A DNA stretch of 25,839 bases, from NCBI GenBank assembly GCA_000436035.1, contig FR893258.1, forward strand, positions 1 to 25,839, in the 5' to 3' direction. The stretch is from Prevotella sp. CAG:732 (GTDB lineage Bacteria > Bacteroidota > Bacteroidia > Bacteroidales > Bacteroidaceae). Numbering within the stretch: position 1 is the first letter of the stretch; each line of letters opens with the position of its first letter. Of the stretch, positions 24,053 through 25,839 are shown in pieces. The notes below the pieces were generated by a model. It did no database searches. It was given only the letters and a program-made list of their open reading frames with translations, and had not been told where the DNA came from. The translations under genes were made by a program, and so were the position numbers.

Positions 24053-24991
24053 TTAGAAGTACTTGATTTCCTTGCCCAAAATCTCGCTCAATAGGAGGTT
24101 GGTCAGGCGTGAAGTACCGAGACGGAACCACTGGTTAGTCAACCATTTCTCACCTAAAACTTCCTTTACGATAGTGTAATAAACCACTGCGTCATGTACG
24201 GTGTTGATGCCACCAGCTGGCTTCAAGCCAATCTGAATGCCTGTCTTGTCGTAGTAAGCCTTGATGGCGTTACACATCACGTAAACAGCCTCTGGAGTAG
24301 CGGAAATCTTCTCTTTACCTGTGGATGTCTTGATGTAATCTGCGCCGGCATACATAGCTAGGATAGAGGCTTTCATGATGTTGCTGCTGGTCTTCAAGTC
24401 GCCTGTTTCTAGGATGCACTTCATCTTGTGCTCTCCACAAGTCTCCTTCAGCTCCTGAATATCATCGCATACACCCTCGTAATCCTCGCTGAAGAACTTA
24501 CCTACTGGCATCACGATATCGACCTCTGTAGCGCCGTCTTTGATGGCCAATGCAGTCTCGGCTACCTTTACCTCAATAAACGTCTGAGAAGAAGGGAAAT
24601 TGCCGCTTACGACAGCGATTTCTACGCCATCTACCTCCAAACTCTGGCTGATAAGGCCTGCGAAATTAGGGTAGGTGCATACGGTGGCAACGTGTGGAAG
24701 GTCTGGATAATCCTTGGCAAACTGGTTTACTTTCTCGATCATCTTGAGGATGCTTTCTTCTGTATCCTCAGTGTGGAGAGAGGTCAACTCGACGCTTCCG
24801 AAGAGGAATTTCTTTACCTCCAAGGTCTCATTTTCAGCCACTTTCTCATCAAGAATCTTCTTGACTTCTGCTGCTACTTCCTCGTCATTGAGGTCTGTCT
24901 TATACTGCTTGAGAGCTGCCAAATACTTGTCGTCGCTCTCGTTGTATTGTCCCTGCTGCTGAGCAAGGACTTGTTCCTTAATGCTACTCAT
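24053..24991 (-). CDS. deoC: deoxyribose-phosphate aldolase
   Basis: It splits 2-deoxyribose-5-phosphate into glyceraldehyde-3-phosphate and acetaldehyde in deoxynucleoside breakdown. The 312-residue protein is the long form, with about 50 extra helical N-terminal residues. Its active site is intact: VATVCTYPNF, the conserved aspartate in ATEVDIVMPVG (Asp158), the Schiff-base lysine Lys221 in ADYIKTSTGK, and the second lysine Lys258 in GLKPAGGI. It is last in a minus-strand run dtd - mazG-like - deoC, but a 184-bp spacer with a 23-bp tandem array separates it from the mazG-like gene. No clear promoter was found directly before it. Confidence 0.96.
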   Translation of the reverse strand: MSSIKEQVLAQQQGQYNESDDKYLAALKQYKTDLNDEEVAAEVKKILDEKVAENETLEVKKFLFGSVELTSLHTEDTEESILKMIEKVNQFAKDYPDLPHVATVCTYPNFAGLISQSLEVDGVEIAVVSGNFPSSQTFIEVKVAETALAIKDGATEVDIVMPVGKFFSEDYEGVCDDIQELKETCGEHKMKCILETGDLKTSSNIMKASILAMYAGADYIKTSTGKEKISATPEAVYVMCNAIKAYYDKTGIQIGLKPAGGINTVHDAVVYYTIVKEVLGEKWLTNQWFRLGTSRLTNLLLSEILGKEIKYF

Positions 24992-25034
24992 AATTACGTA
25001 TTTTTTGCTATTATTATTGTTGTTTTTAGTCTAT

Positions 25035-25171
25035 TTAATGATGCGCTTTTATGCATGCTAACAATGCGCTTTTATGTTGGTCAATGATGCGCTTTTATAC
25101 TGATTAACAAAGCGCATCCTTGTCTTCGAAGAAGTGCATCCTTTTATGGTGAAGAAGCGCATATCCCAAAA
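25035..25171. repeat. six-copy 23-bp tandem array upstream of deoC
   Basis: GCGC cores occur at 25043, 25066, 25089, 25112 and 25157, with a GTGC at 25134; steps are 23, 23, 23, 22 and 23 bp. Copies 1-3 share ATGCGCTTTTAT; copies 4-6 are AAGCGCATCC-like and drifted. Left flanks (TTAATGA, CTAACAA, TCAATGA, TTAACAA) show that all copies run in one direction. Copies 3 and 4 can also pair as a 10-bp hairpin (25086-25095 with 25109-25118). The period is not a multiple of three and the array is not translated. Confidence 0.75.
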
Positions 25172-25175
25172 TGCC

Positions 25176-25505
25176 TTATTTATTGCTAAGCTTGGGGTTG
25201 TTTTTATGCCTTTCGGCATCCCGTTTTGTCTTCTTGTCAAAGCTCTTTTGTAGCTCTTCTGTAAGGTCGACGCCAGTTTGGTTTGCCAGACAAATCAAGA
25301 CCCAAAGGACATCTGCCATCTCCTCTCCAAGATTAGGTTTTTCGCCTTTCTTGAAGCTTTGGTCGCCGTATGTTCGGGCAATGACACGAGCCAATTCACC
25401 GACCTCCTCTGTGAGGCAAGCCATATTGGTCAACTCGCTGAAATAGCGAACGCCGTATTCCTTGATCCATTTGTCAACGGCTTCTTGTGCTTCTTTTATT
25501 GTCAT
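25176..25505 (-). CDS. MazG-like nucleotide pyrophosphohydrolase
   Basis: The short (109-residue) all-alpha NTP-PPase has a single MazG domain. The metal-binding pattern ExxE...ExxD is visible: Glu34 and Glu37 in LTEEVGELAR, Glu62 and Asp65 in GEEMADVLWVL. Such enzymes hydrolyse nucleoside triphosphates, often non-canonical ones, to monophosphate and pyrophosphate; the exact substrate cannot be inferred. It lies 36 bp downstream of dtd and upstream of deoC on the same strand, so the run looks like a clean-up and nucleotide-salvage cluster. The ATG at 25505 places the first helix correctly. Confidence 0.9.
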   Translation of the reverse strand: MTIKEAQEAVDKWIKEYGVRYFSELTNMACLTEEVGELARVIARTYGDQSFKKGEKPNLGEEMADVLWVLICLANQTGVDLTEELQKSFDKKTKRDAERHKNNPKLSNK

Positions 25506-25541
25506 ATTTTATGGTTTTTATTGTCACCAAGCCTAGTTATT

Positions 25542-25839
25542 TTACTCTTTGTTGTGGGTATCCATCATAATGGTGACAGGACCGTCGTTGAGTAATTCTA
25601 CCTTCATGTCTGCACCAAATTCCCCCGTTCCTACTGGCTTTCCGAGGGCTTCTGAAAGCTTCTTGCAGAACTCCTCGTAGAGCGGAACTGAGATTTCGTG
25701 CCTTGCTGCACGATACCAACTCGGACGGTTGCCCTTCTTGTAGCTGGCGAATAGGGTGAACTGGCTGATGACCAATATCTCGCCATTGATGTCCATGATG
25801 GAGCGGTTCATCACCTGGTTCTCATCATCGAAAACACGC
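25542..25839 (-). CDS. dtd: D-aminoacyl-tRNA deacylase, N-terminus beyond the window
   Basis: DTD removes D-amino acids (and glycine from tRNA-Ala) mischarged on tRNA. About 99 residues are present. The reading frame is open to the right edge, starting RVFDDENQVMNRSIMDINGE, so about 50 N-terminal residues lie outside; the ATG at 25814 is internal. Both family motifs are intact: SQFTL, and the Gly-Pro motif in NDGPVTIMMDT, which forms the chirality-proofreading pocket across the dimer. The gene probably heads or continues a unit with the mazG-like gene and deoC. Confidence 0.95.
   Translation of the reverse strand, partial: RVFDDENQVMNRSIMDINGEILVISQFTLFASYKKGNRPSWYRAARHEISVPLYEEFCKKLSEALGKPVGTGEFGADMKVELLNDGPVTIMMDTHNKE

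Noticed and set aside
25035..25171. CRISPR-like array before deoC
   Set aside because: The shared core is only about 12 bp with about 11-bp gaps, the intervening bases are also partly conserved, and there are no cas genes. It is a degenerate tandem repeat.

Overview
The window looks like a chromosomal stretch of an anaerobic gut Bacteroidota of the Prevotella/Segatella type. The evidence is the family content (calcineurin-like phosphoesterase with Bacteroidales N- and C-terminal domains, OMP_b-brl_3 receptor, large secreted transglutaminase), Prevotella-like Rhs remnants, and repeated Bacteroidota promoters (TTG or TTTG, about 19-20 bp, then TAnnTTTG) ahead of many genes. Strong Shine-Dalgarno sequences are almost absent. 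The species is an inference; no rRNA or tRNA gene was seen.

Layout. 1-1500 is a graveyard of a polymorphic-toxin (Rhs) locus: a possible toxin tail, an NTF2-fold immunity gene split by an in-frame TAG, an internal Rhs-core fragment, and the N-terminal stub of an IS1380-type transposase with a hairpin beside it. 1552-2757 (-) is a DUF4143-type AAA+ ATPase. 2974-5637 (+) is mutS, overlapping tail-to-tail with an exported metallophosphoesterase (-) that ends an apparent ychF-lgt-phosphoesterase operon (9398 to 5623, -). 9514-10374 (-) is a membrane-anchored LytTR regulator divergent from a TonB-type outer-membrane receptor (+, 10628-12907); the shared intergenic region carries four phased TRTCCC repeats. 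13207-13822 (-) is a superoxide-defence pair, rubredoxin and desulfoferrodoxin, with a structured leader. Then come a secreted GH29 alpha-L-fucosidase (+), cutC (-), a broken AAA+ ATPase with an intact promoter (+), and a 953-residue secreted transglutaminase-like protein (+). polA (-) and a long-chain polyprenyl diphosphate synthase (+) are divergent. The right end is a minus-strand run dtd - mazG-like - deoC, interrupted by a six-copy, 23-bp tandem array.

How the genes work together. Most are housekeeping: mismatch repair and DNA polymerase I; lipoprotein acylation (Lgt) coupled to YchF; quinone side-chain synthesis; nucleotide and D-aminoacyl-tRNA clean-up (MazG-like, DTD, DeoC). Rubredoxin and desulfoferrodoxin form an electron chain to superoxide. 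The fucosidase suggests growth on host or dietary fucosylated glycans.

The most unusual signals are non-coding. (1) A promoter module at 13063-13149 recurs at 16505-16589 with identical 29/24-bp spacing of three 9-bp units, and all three units change together between the copies. (2) The 23-bp array lies before deoC. (3) The phased TRTCCC repeats lie between the LytTR gene and the receptor. (4) A nested hairpin starts almost at the predicted transcription start of the rubredoxin-desulfoferrodoxin unit. No CRISPR array and no intact mobile element was found.
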